From assembly GCA_964017195.1 (NCBI GenBank), contig OZ024895.1, positions 16,844,034 through 16,908,033 on the forward strand: a DNA stretch of 64,000 nucleotides, read 5' to 3'. The notes beneath the pieces were generated by a model. That model was not told the origin of the DNA and did no database searches. It saw nothing but the letters and a program-made list of their open reading frames with translations. Source of the stretch: Siderastrea radians (Eukaryota > Cnidaria > Anthozoa > Scleractinia > Rhizangiidae). Shown piece after piece: positions 47,367 through 58,543 of the stretch (position 1 is its first letter; each line of letters opens with the position of its first letter). Made by a program: the position numbers and the translations under genes.

Positions 47367-50300
47367 GGAAAAAAGAAGATGGTGATTCTAAAATCTCAAC
47401 AAAGCTGCACTCTAGAGCAAAATAGGGGTATTATTGAGGAAGAATTATCGAGAGCAATTTCAGAGGAAAAAAAGCACAAATTTCAAGGTCTGCTCTATGT
47501 CTTAGATCAACTTTTCCTTCCGGTGCAAGATGCCAATGCTAAAACACGAATTAAGTCTTCAATCTCCTTTGAAGAAGCACTGGAGTACTTTCTCGCGTTT
47601 CAACCTCTTCACTCTGGGGCACCGACAAAATATCAGAGAGTTGCCTTTCGCGAAGCTTTACTTCATGAAAAACATGGTCTCAGGATCAATATCATTCGCA
47701 TAAGTGAGGGTTTCGAGTATATCGCACTCCGTCCTGACAAAGTCGATTTGGAGTGGTTGCTTTTGGATATTTTTAGTGCATGTGGTACCAAAAGTGGAAA
47801 TAGTGCTCTTGTTCTTGATAAGGAAACCGTGCAAGGTATCGTTTCTACTATGGACTCAGAATGGGATAAAATTTGTCTTAGAGTTATTTTGCGATCAATA
47901 TACTCTAGGGAAGAAATGATAGTCCTAGGCTTCGATCCTGACAATCTTCCGTCAATGACGGAGAGAGTTAAATTCGTAGTTGAAGAGGTAAAAAATGCTA
48001 ATGAGGCGGCAGCCGACCTTGTTAGGTTGCGCTTAAATTCCAAGAAGGAAAAGCTAGAGAAGGAGATAAAAGAGAAGGAAAACCTTTATCAAAAGAAAAC
48101 AAGTATCTGGTCATCCAAAACGTTACAAGAAATCCAAAGCGAAGTACAAAAACTCAAGGAAAAAGTTAAAGACACGGAGGGGCTTCTTCACTGCGACCCC
48201 ACCGATAGTAATTATCAGAGAAAACGCCAAATGCTGAAGCGCCAAGCTTCAAGCCTTATCGAATGTAATCGACTAAAGAGGCGAAAGTTGTCAAACCAAG
48301 GTCCAAAGCTCCAGCTAGATGAGGAAGATGAAGAATTTATTGCAAAGGCAATTGAGGATAAATCATCTTATCATGGTAGACGGCATGATACGGTCCTCTA
48401 TACCGGCCAGAGGGTGAAGAAAAAAAACCTTCTTTCAATAGCCAACTACCGACTAGCTCAACGTGGGAAGAAGTTAATTAAATCCGCTACAACAGTGTAC
48501 AACAGGGCTAGACCGAGAAACAAAAGAAGTCTCCAAGCGAAGCGCCATTGTGGAAAAGGCCTTTTTTGTTGGAAAAAGCCACCAAAAGGCGAAGAGAACA
48601 CAAACGAAAACACTCACTACCAGCGAGCACACGTCAAAAACATAAAAAGACGATTCTGGGGTGCCCGAAATTCCAGCGCGAGAAAGTTTTGCTTCATGAG
48701 AAGCACCGATGATAAGGCCTACCTTAGACCAGGTACATCTGAAGGTTTTGACAAAGCCAGAATTCTTAGGATCTTGACAATATCAGATCACTCTAAAGCA
48801 AGGAAGTTGCCAAAGTACGACTGGCCTGAGAAAATGGTATATGTGACTCCGGGTTCTCACCGTGTTTTCACGAAGTCTAGTGTAATGAATGAAAGTGAAG
48901 AAAAGCTGATAACTGAGGAGGATCGGCATTATGTATTTGTCCGGCCCAAGGCAATAGTGGGATCGTCAGGCACTGTATGGGCCAGCGAAACGCTCCGTTT
49001 GCGATATGAGGATCCATTAGCTTTTGAGGTTGACGAACTGACACCCGGCAGTCCACAGTATTCACTGGGATTTCGTAAATGCTGCGCGCGACTACACGAT
49101 GACCTCTTTCTTTATTATGATATGACAGAGTCAGATGACCTAGACAACATAACCGGAGAAACAGAAAGTAACTGTAAATTCTTCACTTATGAAAAAGAGA
49201 GAGTGAAACACTTGAAATTGAGGATTGATAATTTGCTGCAGTTTTGCGAGGACACAGAAATGTCAGAGCACAACAGGGCTCTGTTTGCTAGTCAGATAAT
49301 ACCAGTCACGAAACGCATTTTAGATGCCGTTGATTTGTTTAAAGAAGAAGTTGATTCCATGGAAAAAGATGCGAGAAAGGACAGGATTTTGAAGGTAACT
49401 ACTTCATGTAAACATGGGCTTGAAGTTCTTGGAGATCTCTGCCTTCCACCTGTAAAGTCACGATGGGCTGACCTTACAGATGCTGGTCCGGGCGTTGGGG
49501 TTTCAAACTATGAAGTAAGATTTCGAGACGCTGAGTTAGCAAGGATTCACAATTCCGATTACCGAGTGCGATGTCATCGTTCAAGGGGCGACAGCGGGCA
49601 AGGTGAAGCCGAAAGGACAAACTCGGCAATTTCTGATGCTCTTGTGGATGGCGCAACTCTAGAATGGGAAAAATATAGGAGGTTTGAGGATCTTTCAGAA
49701 GAGGAAATCAAACAAATGTCTCTCCAGTCGTACGAAGAGTACGAAAAGAAACGAATGGAGAAAAATGCCTGGTACGTATGCAGTCAGGTTGCCGAGAGAA
49801 TTGACGATGCCCCTGTCCTTAAAGAATATATCAAGAGTAAAGTGAGTGAGCCCCCTGACGAATTATTCTTTTTCAATTCTGTTTACCTCGATAACTATCG
49901 GGGTGCATCAGAAAGAAACAAAGCAGAAGTGCCTGGTGCAGCATACTTCAGAAAGATCGAATCGTTTGTGGAAGACCACTATATTCGTGGAGAACTCTTT
50001 ATGGAATTCTGTCGTGATGCCTGTAGGGAGTCAAGAGATGGAAGTTCCAATCTCTGTTCTTGGTGTTCTCACAATAGATGGGTCGGACCAGAAACGGAGA
50101 GAATTCCGCAACCTGTGCCAGACCAAAACAATCCTGGACATTTCATGGATGTCTATCAAACGAAATCGACAGGCAGGACACCAGATGACTATCTCCCGAG
50201 AAAATGTCTTAAGGACCTGTATGATAAACATTCTGACAGTATTATAAACGATCGAGATACCATCAAGAGCTTCTGCACAAAATATAATGTCGATGAGAAG

Positions 50301-50759
50301 CATGTTATTACATATGTTAATCATCTGAAGGATATTGATATCAGAAAGGACATAAGAACAAGAGCAGCTGAGGAGCGAAGGAAGCAAGAGGCCGGACGAA
50401 CATATAAGGACTTTCAATGGAACACCCTCATTGAGGGTGGCAAGGTGGAAAAGTTGCGAGTAAGAGAACTTGACTTGTATCTTAACAAGCATGGTTTGAC
50501 TACTGTCGGTCGGAAGCTTGACAAAGTGAAGGCTATTCGATGTCACTATTACCGACACAACAATGAGGATGTAATTGCAGAAGAACTGTCGAGTGATGAA
50601 GATGAAGTGGAATCGGAGGATGAAGAATTCGAAAATGAGGAGGCAGAGAGCGACAATGACTTTGTTTTCGCGGATTTGGATGAACAGAGTAGCCCTTCCA
50701 CGACAATTCAGTTCATATCTGATGAACAAATAACCGCAGTTGTTGTTCAGGGTCCATGA
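47367..50759 (+). CDS. Putative DDE-type transposase with SAP domain, exon 2
   Basis: 1,130 codons plus stop, uninterrupted. With exon 1 the product is 1,186 residues (numbering below). A coiled coil lies at about 265-330 and a basic NLS-like block at 348-365. A RSTDDKAYL strand holds D504/D505. DAGPGVGVSN places D761 at a strand end, and GDSGQGEAERTN puts E803/E805 on the next helix, about 42 residues later, as in DDE RNase H-like transposases. C938, C942, C953, C956 and H958 may bind zinc. Residues 1084-1120 fit a SAP DNA-binding motif, and the tail (about 1128-1160) is acidic. The catalytic triad is inference and no named superfamily is claimed. An ATTAAA lies 33 bases after the stop. Confidence 0.8.
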   Translation, partial: GKKKMVILKSQQSCTLEQNRGIIEEELSRAISEEKKHKFQGLLYVLDQLFLPVQDANAKTRIKSSISFEEALEYFLAFQPLHSGAPTKYQRVAFREALLHEKHGLRINIIRISEGFEYIALRPDKVDLEWLLLDIFSACGTKSGNSALVLDKETVQGIVSTMDSEWDKICLRVILRSIYSREEMIVLGFDPDNLPSMTERVKFVVEEVKNANEAAADLVRLRLNSKKEKLEKEIKEKENLYQKKTSIWSSKTLQEIQSEVQKLKEKVKDTEGLLHCDPTDSNYQRKRQMLKRQASSLIECNRLKRRKLSNQGPKLQLDEEDEEFIAKAIEDKSSYHGRRHDTVLYTGQRVKKKNLLSIANYRLAQRGKKLIKSATTVYNRARPRNKRSLQAKRHCGKGLFCWKKPPKGEENTNENTHYQRAHVKNIKRRFWGARNSSARKFCFMRSTDDKAYLRPGTSEGFDKARILRILTISDHSKARKLPKYDWPEKMVYVTPGSHRVFTKSSVMNESEEKLITEEDRHYVFVRPKAIVGSSGTVWASETLRLRYEDPLAFEVDELTPGSPQYSLGFRKCCARLHDDLFLYYDMTESDDLDNITGETESNCKFFTYEKERVKHLKLRIDNLLQFCEDTEMSEHNRALFASQIIPVTKRILDAVDLFKEEVDSMEKDARKDRILKVTTSCKHGLEVLGDLCLPPVKSRWADLTDAGPGVGVSNYEVRFRDAELARIHNSDYRVRCHRSRGDSGQGEAERTNSAISDALVDGATLEWEKYRRFEDLSEEEIKQMSLQSYEEYEKKRMEKNAWYVCSQVAERIDDAPVLKEYIKSKVSEPPDELFFFNSVYLDNYRGASERNKAEVPGAAYFRKIESFVEDHYIRGELFMEFCRDACRESRDGSSNLCSWCSHNRWVGPETERIPQPVPDQNNPGHFMDVYQTKSTGRTPDDYLPRKCLKDLYDKHSDSIINDRDTIKSFCTKYNVDEKHVITYVNHLKDIDIRKDIRTRAAEERRKQEAGRTYKDFQWNTLIEGGKVEKLRVRELDLYLNKHGLTTVGRKLDKVKAIRCHYYRHNNEDVIAEELSSDEDEVESEDEEFENEEAESDNDFVFADLDEQSSPSTTIQFISDEQITAVVVQGP

Positions 50760-50801
50760 GACGTAAGTACCATTATAGATATCACTTGCATATTAAAGTA
50801 T

Positions 50802-50830
50802 GGGGTAAGGGTAAGGGTAAGGGTAAGGGG
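50802..50830 (+). repeat. Short GGGTAA tandem repeat
   Basis: About four GGGTAA units just downstream of the transposase gene. The unit differs from the telomere unit TTAGGG. Confidence 0.8.
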
Positions 50831-51207
50831 AGGGGGTGGTGTTAGTTTCGTCCTTTTTATCATTCTATTTTTAATGGGTGAGATAAATTTTATATACTTT
50901 TAATAGCATATACTTTAGTGTATTTTAATTTTAAGTCCTACGTTTTATACATGAGTCTCTGGCTCGAACATTGAGGGAGACCTCGTCCCACGTATGGGCA
51001 TTAAAATTGTATTCTATTGTATATTTTATTGTAAACTGTCATTTTTCGGTGGCTGTGAGAGGAGGGGGGGATCATGAAACCCTCCACTACCGATAAGGGG
51101 GATCATCAAAAAACTAAATACTTTACGGGGGGATCAGGTAAATCCTACGGTGTAGCAACGAAAATACTCCGCACCCCCCCAGGCGATAAATAATGACCGG
51201 TCCCTTA

Positions 51208-51966
51208 TTCCACATACTCCCTTGCAACACGCCTGGGATGTCTTCTTTGAAATTAAAAACAAAACAAAAACAAACAAAAAAAAAACGCTGCACCTGAGCT
51301 AATAAGTGAAGTTTTTTTTTTCTGGAACGTTCGACCTTGTGAAATTGTTATTTTTTATTTTATTTTTTTTTAACTAGAACTGTTGGAGAAATTGAAGTGC
51401 TTCGATTTATTAGAAGTATTAAGCATGCATTACTAACGAGTGGGGTATTTACGAACGTTTTTCTGTTGTTTATTTGCCTTTTTAGTAAACTTCATGTCAT
51501 TTCATGTACTAATCTCGATTCGACTATGGGGTCATTGCTAAAAACACAAAAAAAAAAGACATATCAATCATTTTGTTTTCCAATGTAAATTTTATGTACT
51601 TATTAACTGAGGGGGAGGGCCAGCCAGGAAAATATTTGGCTCGAGGTCATGACGTACGGACCGAGCTACTGAACATGTCAGTGTTTCAGAAAGCCATTCA
51701 TTTGGGAAGCCAGTAAAGTGTATTTGTAATGTGCAAGCTACAAAGTACAGCGTATAAATGTATTTTTAACAAAATATTGAGCCAAAGGTTCTCAATTTCA
51801 CTAAATTTGCCAACGTGTGATCCAACAACAACCGAGAGCACCGGTGAGAAAAAAAAATTGCTAGTCTTCCTCGTCTGAAGATTCGATAAATTGATGGCGA
51901 CGTTTCTTCGGAGCTGCTACTTGTGAAGCTTGTTTGGAGCCTGAAGGACAAGCGTCTGGGTGTTTA
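51208..51966. other. Non-coding sequence right of the transposon
   Basis: No gene was seen. A+T-rich with homopolymer A and T runs. Confidence 0.3.
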
Positions 51967-52265
51967 TCACACCTGAATGCTTGCTCCTAAAAATGTACCA
52001 TGCAATTGGATGGACTCTTCAACAGTACTGCCGTTTAACTGGTTTTGCAGACTTTCTTCCAGTGCTTGCTTTGGTTTCGGCTTGGAGTTTTCTTTCCCAC
52101 TGGGTATTTTAGACATCTGGCGTTGCTGTTGATGCAATGACACGGCATAGTTATCCAGACTGTTAAGGCTCTTGTGGCCACTTAGTTGAGCCACACTGTT
52201 GTGGGAGACTCCGGAATCAAGAAGCGTTTTGATGCAGGTTTTTCTCACTGAATGGCTGGTAATTT
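51967..52265 (-). pseudogene. Crypton-type tyrosine recombinase C-terminal fragment
   Basis: The frame contains SHSVRKT, with the catalytic Arg region, then SGHKSLNSLDNYAV, with the second His and the nucleophilic Tyr of tyrosine recombinases, and a QQRQMS segment. That arrangement is typical of Crypton elements and of the Crypton-derived domain in metazoan proteins. An in-frame TAG lies a few codons upstream and the N-terminal catalytic part is absent, so this is a remnant. The true ATG is missing. Confidence 0.65.
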
Positions 52266-52813
52266 CCTGCTACTTGACAGTAGCAACATTTCGTGGCGCT
52301 TGAAAGAAACTCGCCGATTTTGTTCTTCCTCATCGGACTGTTCAAGAATAATTATTTGATCATCTGATTTTCTCCTGAGACGAATGGCCATTAAGAAGGG
52401 ACTTTCCGGGGATTTGACCTTTCTGATCGCCTGTAAACAAACTTTTTAAAGCAACACACTGGACATTTTCTGTCACCTGTTTGGTACGCTTAGACGGAAA
52501 GATCCCCGATGCTTATTGTCGTCGCCGTGGCGGGTGATGCTTTCCCTTTCAGTTGTCCATTCCAGGGGCCCGTTTCTCGAAAGTCTTGATAACGTTTGGG
52601 GCCCGAAAAGCTATTTCATGTGCTTGATGTTTACATTAAAGACTCAAATTGTATTGGTTTTAAAAGCTGAGCAATAAAATTTGAAGTTGATAAATTGTGG
52701 GTTGCACTTGGTTTATGTGGAGAACGGTGGAGCTGCATTATTGGTAGGAACATGGCAACGTGAACAACAAGAATAAATTATGTCCATAGTATTCGCTTAA
52801 GATTTAAAATACT

Positions 52814-52940
52814 ATTTACAAGGCTAAAAAAAACTTTTAAAAAACCCCAACCTTTTCGACTAATTAAGTTATGTGAAGCGGACTTAATTAGTCGAAAACG
52901 TTTGGTTTTTTTTTTTTTACCTTTTTTAACCTTGTAAATA
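52814..52940. repeat. 127 bp imperfect palindrome
   Basis: Arms of about 55 bp (TTTACAAGG ... TCGACTAATTAAGT and ACTTAATTAGTCGA ... CCTTGTAAA) surround a 13 bp centre. Probably a MITE; no clear target duplication was seen. Confidence 0.75.
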
Positions 52941-53157
52941 ATTTTCAGCATTAATTACTTGAATGAAAAGCGTTCTTTGATACCGAGGGTATCAATTGGC
53001 CGATTTGAAAAAATGGATTTTGTTCTAGATTTTTACAACTTTCTGTGTTACCCTGGTGTGGAGAAAGGCTGCAGATCTTCATGTGTTGGCTAGAATGATC
53101 AGCGAGGTTGAAGTGTCGGGCGACTCAGGTTTGGTTGAGTTCTTGTCATTACTTTCA

Positions 53158-53247
53158 ACGTCTCCGTAGATGTTCGCGGAAACGGTCGCCTAGTCTCCTC
53201 CCTGTTTCGCCAATGTATATCTTTTTGCATAAAGTGCAAGTTATGCA
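53158..53247 (-). pseudogene. GIY-YIG endonuclease segment of the Penelope-like element
   Basis: CTLCKKIYIGETGRRLGDRF followed by REHL carries the YIG half of the nuclease motif and the conserved Arg helix. The Cys-rich sequence before it, on another frame (YCKRCNTC at about 53350), is the usual upstream part, displaced by a frameshift. Confidence 0.7.
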
Positions 53248-53380
53248 ACAGATACATTTGCGGAGGTGCTGTAAAGCGATCCAAGTGATTTTAATCGATC
53301 GGTGGGTCCTGTAATCTTGTCCGGCTGCATTGCAAATGAAATGCGGTGACAAGTGTTGCATCGTTTGCAGTACGGTATGT

Positions 53381-54385
53381 GGTCCTTGGTCCGCGAGGTC
53401 CTTGGTCCGCGACATTTCCGAACGTGATGTAATATTTGCTCGTCAAGTAGAATACGACACACACGAACGTGTCCGATGATTAATTGTTTAGTCTTCTTCC
53501 ATATGACGAAGTTTCGGCTTTCCTGCTTTTGGAGAAGACGCGGAATTCAAGTTTATTGACAGGTAGTCCAATTAGTCCTTTTTGAAGAGTTTACTTTTGC
53601 GGCTCCGTGAATTACTTGGTCTTGTTTACTTGGCTTGTGCATCGATGAAACGCAACGGGAGGACGTGTCTTTTTGATAAACAAGATTACAGATACACTTA
53701 TTTCTGCGGATGTGAACGAATTTGCTGCAGAGTTTGAAAGTTTTCTTTTACCGTCTCTTGAAAAATATCAACAATTTTCGCATATGGGTCCTTGGTCCGC
53801 GACTTATGACCCTAGAGAACTTACATTTCGCAAAGCAGGTGAACAGAACTAAAACTGGAAACGGCCCTTCTTTTTGCTGAATATTTTTAAAACCCTCTTT
53901 ATACATGTTTATGAATGGGGTTAACGTTTCTTGTATCCTAGAATACATATAAGCCTGTAGTCTTGCAATTATTTCCGACTGCGTGTGGGGCTTGTGTGAG
54001 AAACTGTTGTCTGAAAAGTAAAACATATCATTTTATACTCACAGCGACTTTCCAGTAAGACTGTAGCTTAGATATATCAAAGATAAAAAAGAATAAATAA
54101 AATATTGTTAAAATTTTCATTCTCCTACGGAAATTATTGGGATACACAGGTACTTTCCGTGCCGTTTACATGATTCGCGGACCAAGGACCACATTCGCGG
54201 ATCAAGGGCCCGCGAGCAGGGTCACCTTTTTTCGAATAACAAGAAAAATATTTAAGTTTGTAACTTGCCATTTTAAAATTATCGCGAGAAATATAAAATC
54301 TATATTCAGGGAAAACTTCAGTTCGCTTTGTTTTGATTCAGGTAAGATATTCAAGATTATAATTTTTACTCGCGGACCAAGGACC
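53381..54385. repeat. Six copies of a 16 bp motif GGTCCTTGGTCCGCGA
   Basis: Forward copies lie at 53381, 53397 (perfect tandem) and 53787. Reverse-complement copies lie at 54175, 54195 (two mismatches) and 54370. They bracket the segment that interrupts the Penelope remnant. Confidence 0.8.
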
Positions 54386-54847
54386 AAATACTGTACCGGG
54401 TTGATCATCAGATTTAAGCTCACTATTAAATAGAAAGTTCCCTATGTTTAAGTGAAATCAGTGAGGCTGTGAAAAGGTTGTACATGTTTTTTTCTCATTT
54501 TGTCTGCGAGGTTATGTGGATGATAAGTAAGCGTGAATGGAATTCTCTCGTTCTTTTCCTTCTGTGACGTTTGCAGCGCTGACTGTCCATTAATCTGTTG
54601 AGAGCGGTGTTGAGCCGTGCGGACAACAGAATTAGGATAGCCAAGCTTCTTGAAGAATTGGCACATTTCCTCCAAATTGTTGGAAAAATCCGACGAAGTC
54701 GAAGTGTAAGAAATTGAGAGAACGGGATGGGGTTTTTGACGTGGGAGTGATGAGAAGATGAATGTAACAAATAACTATGGAAATCTGTGGGTTTGTAGTA
54801 CACACTGGTAGATAGGCTGTTGCCGTTGATTGAAACTAGCGACTGAA

Positions 54848-54886
54848 CTTTCACCCAGCACTGTATGTTACAGTGCTGGGTGAAAG
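54848..54886. repeat. Perfect 18 bp hairpin, 3-base loop
   Basis: CTTTCACCCAGCACTGTA and its exact reverse complement are separated by TGT. Confidence 0.9.
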
Positions 54887-55870
54887 GAGTTGACAGCGGT
54901 TATAAAATAATTAAGTTCTTCTTCGTTGGATAAAGTAGCGCCAATAAATAAATCAAATAAATAATAGTTTATTGATCAGAACTCTCATCCAGTTGAGACT
55001 GTATTAACAAGTCAAAATACACTAAGTAAATACACATTGCAATCGTCGATTTAGCGACCGCAAAGTTCAGGTTTGGTTCCATCATATTGGTTGAAAAATT
55101 GACTTTTGATGTAAGCTACAAAAAGATTAGCGTAGCTAGGTCCCATTTTGGTACCCATATCGACGCCGTTGACCTGTTTGTAGTGGTTATCGGCAAATGA
55201 AAAACAGTTAAGTGTCAAAACTATTTCGACTAAATGGAGCAATGTTTCCGAGCTGGGTTCTTTAATAGTGCACTGTCCCCCCACCCCCCCCCCCAAAAAA
55301 AAATATTAAGTGCCTATAAAGTCCTTCGTTATTAGGAATTACAGTATATAAAGAGGTAATGTTCATGGTGAAAAGAAGTTTGTTTTCGCCGTAAAATTGA
55401 AATCGCGGAAAATTTTCAATGAGTGGTTAGTATCTTTGATGTACGATGGTAAAGATTTAACAATAGGCAATACAATCTTATCCAATTAGCTACAAATAAG
55501 TTCAGTAGGGAAACTACAGGCGGAAACAATTGGTCGGCCAGGATTGTTTCGTTTGTGAATTTTAGGTTTGAAGTAAATACGTGATGTCCTAGGAGAAGTA
55601 ACAATGAGATTTTGAGCGGTAACTGGTAATTCTTGTTAATCAATTAGATCCTGAATAGTTTTCGTGACAGCTCTTTGGTTGGCTGAAGCGAGATCTTTGT
55701 CAATTTTGGCTTAAAAAGAGGTGTCGGAAAGTTGCCGAAAAGCTCCTTCAGTCGGTGAAGGTCGGCCCGCCAAGCAACTGCTGGGCTGCCTTTGTCAACA
55801 GCTTTGATAACTGACAATAGGCCGGGTCTCACTAGAGCTCTTAAGTGCACTAGCTTGAAGTGCACTTGGT

Positions 55871-56559
55871 ACGTACTTGTAAAATGAACTCCTTTCAGAG
55901 GCGTACGTCTGACTTACGTTTCCACAGAACACATAGAAGCACTCATCTGTTTTATTTACAAGTTTAAATATCCTGGTAAAACGTGTCAATGAGGTAAAAA
56001 TTAATATCAGCTGAATGTTATTTTAAAAGGTTAATGATTTGCAGTAGCTCGTTTCCTATAAGCTTTTCAGTATAATTGCTCAGGTGATTATAGGGAAGTG
56101 CGCGCACTGATTGGTCGAGGATTACGTCATATCCCTAACCTAATCACCCCGCGCGAGGTGATTATAATACTGACGCACTAATTTTCAAAATGGCCACCGC
56201 GAGATTTTTGATGTTACAACCCCCTCCCAGGGGTGGCTGTTCACAGCCAAACTATTCATTTCCAATCCAAGATGGCGGATCCAAGATGGCTTCCATTTGA
56301 GAACACGACATAATTCTTACGTCATATGACGTTATCAACTCGTGTTGTGGACCCCAAAGGAAACATTTTTGGACGTACATTTCGTTTTCATAGCTTTAAA
56401 TTCTCGGAGTTAAGGAGAAAGGGGGAAATTGGTCCCCCCACCTAGTCCCAGAAGACCGAAAAAGTGTTTATTGATTTACAAAGTCTAATATTGTTCGGAA
56501 GAGAGATCCACAGCACTGGACATTTTCATTGCAATGCTCCTGTTTTTGGATAAAAATGT
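55871..56559. other. Non-coding sequence with GGTGATTATA and AAGATGGCGG motifs
   Basis: Two GGTGATTATA copies (about 56091 and 56158) flank a CG-rich patch with CGCGCACTGATTGG. AAGATGGCGGATCCAAGATGG lies near 56269. No ORF of interest. Confidence 0.3.
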
Positions 56560-56967
56560 TTAAGACGATTTCCACTCAACGTTCGAGCAGTAAGTGCAAA
56601 AATTAAGTTACCAAGAAATACTTGCAGCATAGTCACATTTTGAGAACAGATAAGAAGAAGTTATCGATACTTTTGCTCCCAAAGTGACCCCGCGAGAGAA
56701 AATTGGATTTGAAGTTATCCATATTTCAGTTAAAAAGACACTTCATGACAGTTCAAAACAAAATGGCGGCCATTTTTATCATATTTTTACGAGATTTGAC
56801 ATGAATTTTGGCGAGAATGCTTACAAATTTCATCGCGGGGTCACTTGGAAAAGTGAATTAGGGTGAGATGTTTCAAATAGCATTGAAAATGTTACCGTGC
56901 TATGAGTAGTTTTTTAGTAAATATTTTTTGCACTTATTGCTCGAACGTTGAGCGGGATCCGTCTTAA
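56560..56967. mobile_element. TTAA-flanked MITE, copy 1 (408 bp)
   Basis: The terminal inverted repeats of about 40 bp begin TTAAGACGATTTCCACTCAA and end with the reverse complement of TTAAGACGGATCCCGCTCAA. It is colinear with the copy at 63187-63595 over its whole length. TTAA at both ends in both loci suggests piggyBac- or Kolobok-like mobilisation. Confidence 0.8.
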
Positions 56968-58406
56968 TGTATATTTAAGTGCTTTGCCGGCCATTATGAA
57001 TTGCTTTCTGACCACCAACGGGACGATCTCAAGCTAGTTAGTTGTCAAAGGAAGAACGAGACTCAAGGGAAGAAGATGACCTTTGAAAAAGTTAGTACGA
57101 CTTGTCAAGTTGACATCTATTTTTTTAGGCTAATAAATCCTTTGGCTTTTCAAAATGAAACTTAAACTAACGTGACACAGTCCGTTGACTGAGAAGTTAT
57201 AATTGCAGAAATTGTAAACAACATAAACAAATAGAGGCAGAAATGAAGGGCACAGTTGAGTGGAAGGCAGAAAGGGAAAGATAAAAACAACAATCGAGAG
57301 ACCCAATGCAGGGTACTTGTTGCGTTTGTTTTTGTAATTGACATGAAATTTTTTAACTCCTCTGACGACTGAATTTGGTGTAGTATCACTAGCAGATAAA
57401 TCATCTTCCTCGAGTTTTGCTTATGTATACGTTCATTAAAGAAAAGTTATATAAGCTTTCACTTTGCTTAGCTGTAAATCTTTCTTTAAAAGCATTTTAT
57501 TCATTTACGTTTTCCAACATTCGAGCTCCCCAACTAAGGGTGTGGCCTATCTACGTGTGCTGCTTGTACACCGGTGTTTAAACGGTTAACAGAAAAATGT
57601 ACAAAATTGCAGCCTCACTACAAAAACGACAACTTACTTCCATTTATAACGCTTGCTTTATTTTAAATTTCCTTGACTCTTCCTCATTACATAAGCAACG
57701 TGAAGACCACATTAATTAATTAAAACCCTTAGTTATCCCAGGCTTTTAGCATCTATCCTGAGTTTTTGGAAAAAACGTCTTTGCTGTCTTTTATTGGTCC
57801 ACTAAAGCATGTCTCATCGATCGTCATTCCTTTAATGTGTTTCCTGTTTACCTGCATTAAAAAAAAACGAGGAGTCACATATAGATTAGAACGGGATCTG
57901 ATAAAGAAGATTAAAAAAAGAAAAGAAATCAAAATTAACTGTCTGAAAACTGAAATGCATAGTCTTATATGGATACTTGGAGTTTTATCATTTCTGTGTA
58001 AGTCTTAAAAAATGTTAGTCAGCAATCTTGTCCCCAGAGTAAAACCTCGGCGCTTATTTCAGAAAATACATTATAAAAATGTGCCCAACTTAAATGGCAT
58101 TGCAGCTAGGAGACCCCCCCCCCTCAGGGGGGTGTACACCTATGGAAAAATGACGAGTATCTCTAACAAGAGCACATTAAAGATCAGCTTGGTACTTTGT
58201 AGGAAGGAAGTCGGCCAAAACAGAAATTAACAGAAAACGTAACAACTTGTCGAAATTGAGCCACGTCCACTAAACCATTCTACTGCCGTTGAAGGATTCT
58301 TAGGGTTCAAAATTTCCTGCGAGCACCTCTGTCATTAGCTGAAGCCTTGTTATATGGAACGTCTTAAGCATTGCAGTCATATGATTGTCCCCTCCTTGTA
58401 CACTAC
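56968..58406. other. Non-coding sequence
   Basis: No convincing exon was seen. Contains a short C-run/G-run hairpin near 58110-58135. It may be an intron or 3' flank of the minus-strand gene that follows. Confidence 0.3.
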
Positions 58407-58543
58407 CTGGTGTAAACAAAGTTTGTTTTGGCATTCATCCCAACGCCATGGCCACGTTCATCAGTTTTGCATTTCGACGATGTGCCATACTTTTTGAAAT
58501 CAACCAATTTCCCATTCTTCGAAGTGTAGCAGCGGTTGACGCC
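58407..58543 (-). CDS. Extracellular modular protein, exon for second half of a Cys-rich (WSC-like) domain
   Basis: Preceded by an acceptor CCTTGTTCCCAACAG, entering in phase 0. The product begins GVNRCYTS and carries YGTSSKC and NFVYT. This matches the second half of a cysteine-rich domain common in cnidarian secreted proteins (pattern GECWSG...YGxSxxC...NxVY). A GTAGTG donor follows an AG at 58407. Alternatively the frame stops at the TAG straddling that site, which would make this the protein's C-terminus. The first half of the same domain is encoded by the next exon upstream (59079-59254). Confidence 0.6.

Larger units (their letters stand above)
43838..51204. mobile_element. Intact 7.4 kb DNA transposon, superfamily not recognised
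   Basis: The left end GGGACCGGTCATGATTTATC and the right end, reversed, GGGACCGGTCATTATTTATC match over about 37 bp including CGCCTGGGGG. TTA flanks both ends (43835-43837 and 51205-51207). GGGGGGATCA-type motifs occur three times near each end, all in the same orientation (left about 43883-43960, right about 51063-51140). Inside are two divergent intron-containing genes with intact frames. Intact genes and near-identical ends suggest recent activity. A 3 bp duplication and subterminal motifs recall CACTA or Harbinger elements, but the termini and protein match neither clearly. Confidence 0.85.
53150..55870 (-). pseudogene. Decayed Penelope-like retroelement
   Basis: Minus-strand fragments appear in the expected order. 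VIKAVDKGS-like RT start is at about 55800. MGTKMGPSYANLF (RT) is at about 55130-55170. A RIPFTLTYHPHN linker is at about 54510-54545. A CITCTLCKKIYIGETGRRL GIY-YIG endonuclease lies at 53158-53247. RT followed by GIY-YIG is diagnostic of Penelope-like elements. Frames change several times and the RT catalytic aspartate region is not readable in frame, so the element is dead. Insertions carrying a 16 bp motif split the endonuclease part from the linker. Confidence 0.75.

Noticed and set aside
50031..50729. 232-codon minus-strand ORF
   Set aside because: Antisense shadow of the transposase C-terminus; no recognisable features.
50802..50830. Internal telomere repeat
   Set aside because: The unit is GGGTAA, not TTAGGG or its complement, and it is only about four copies.
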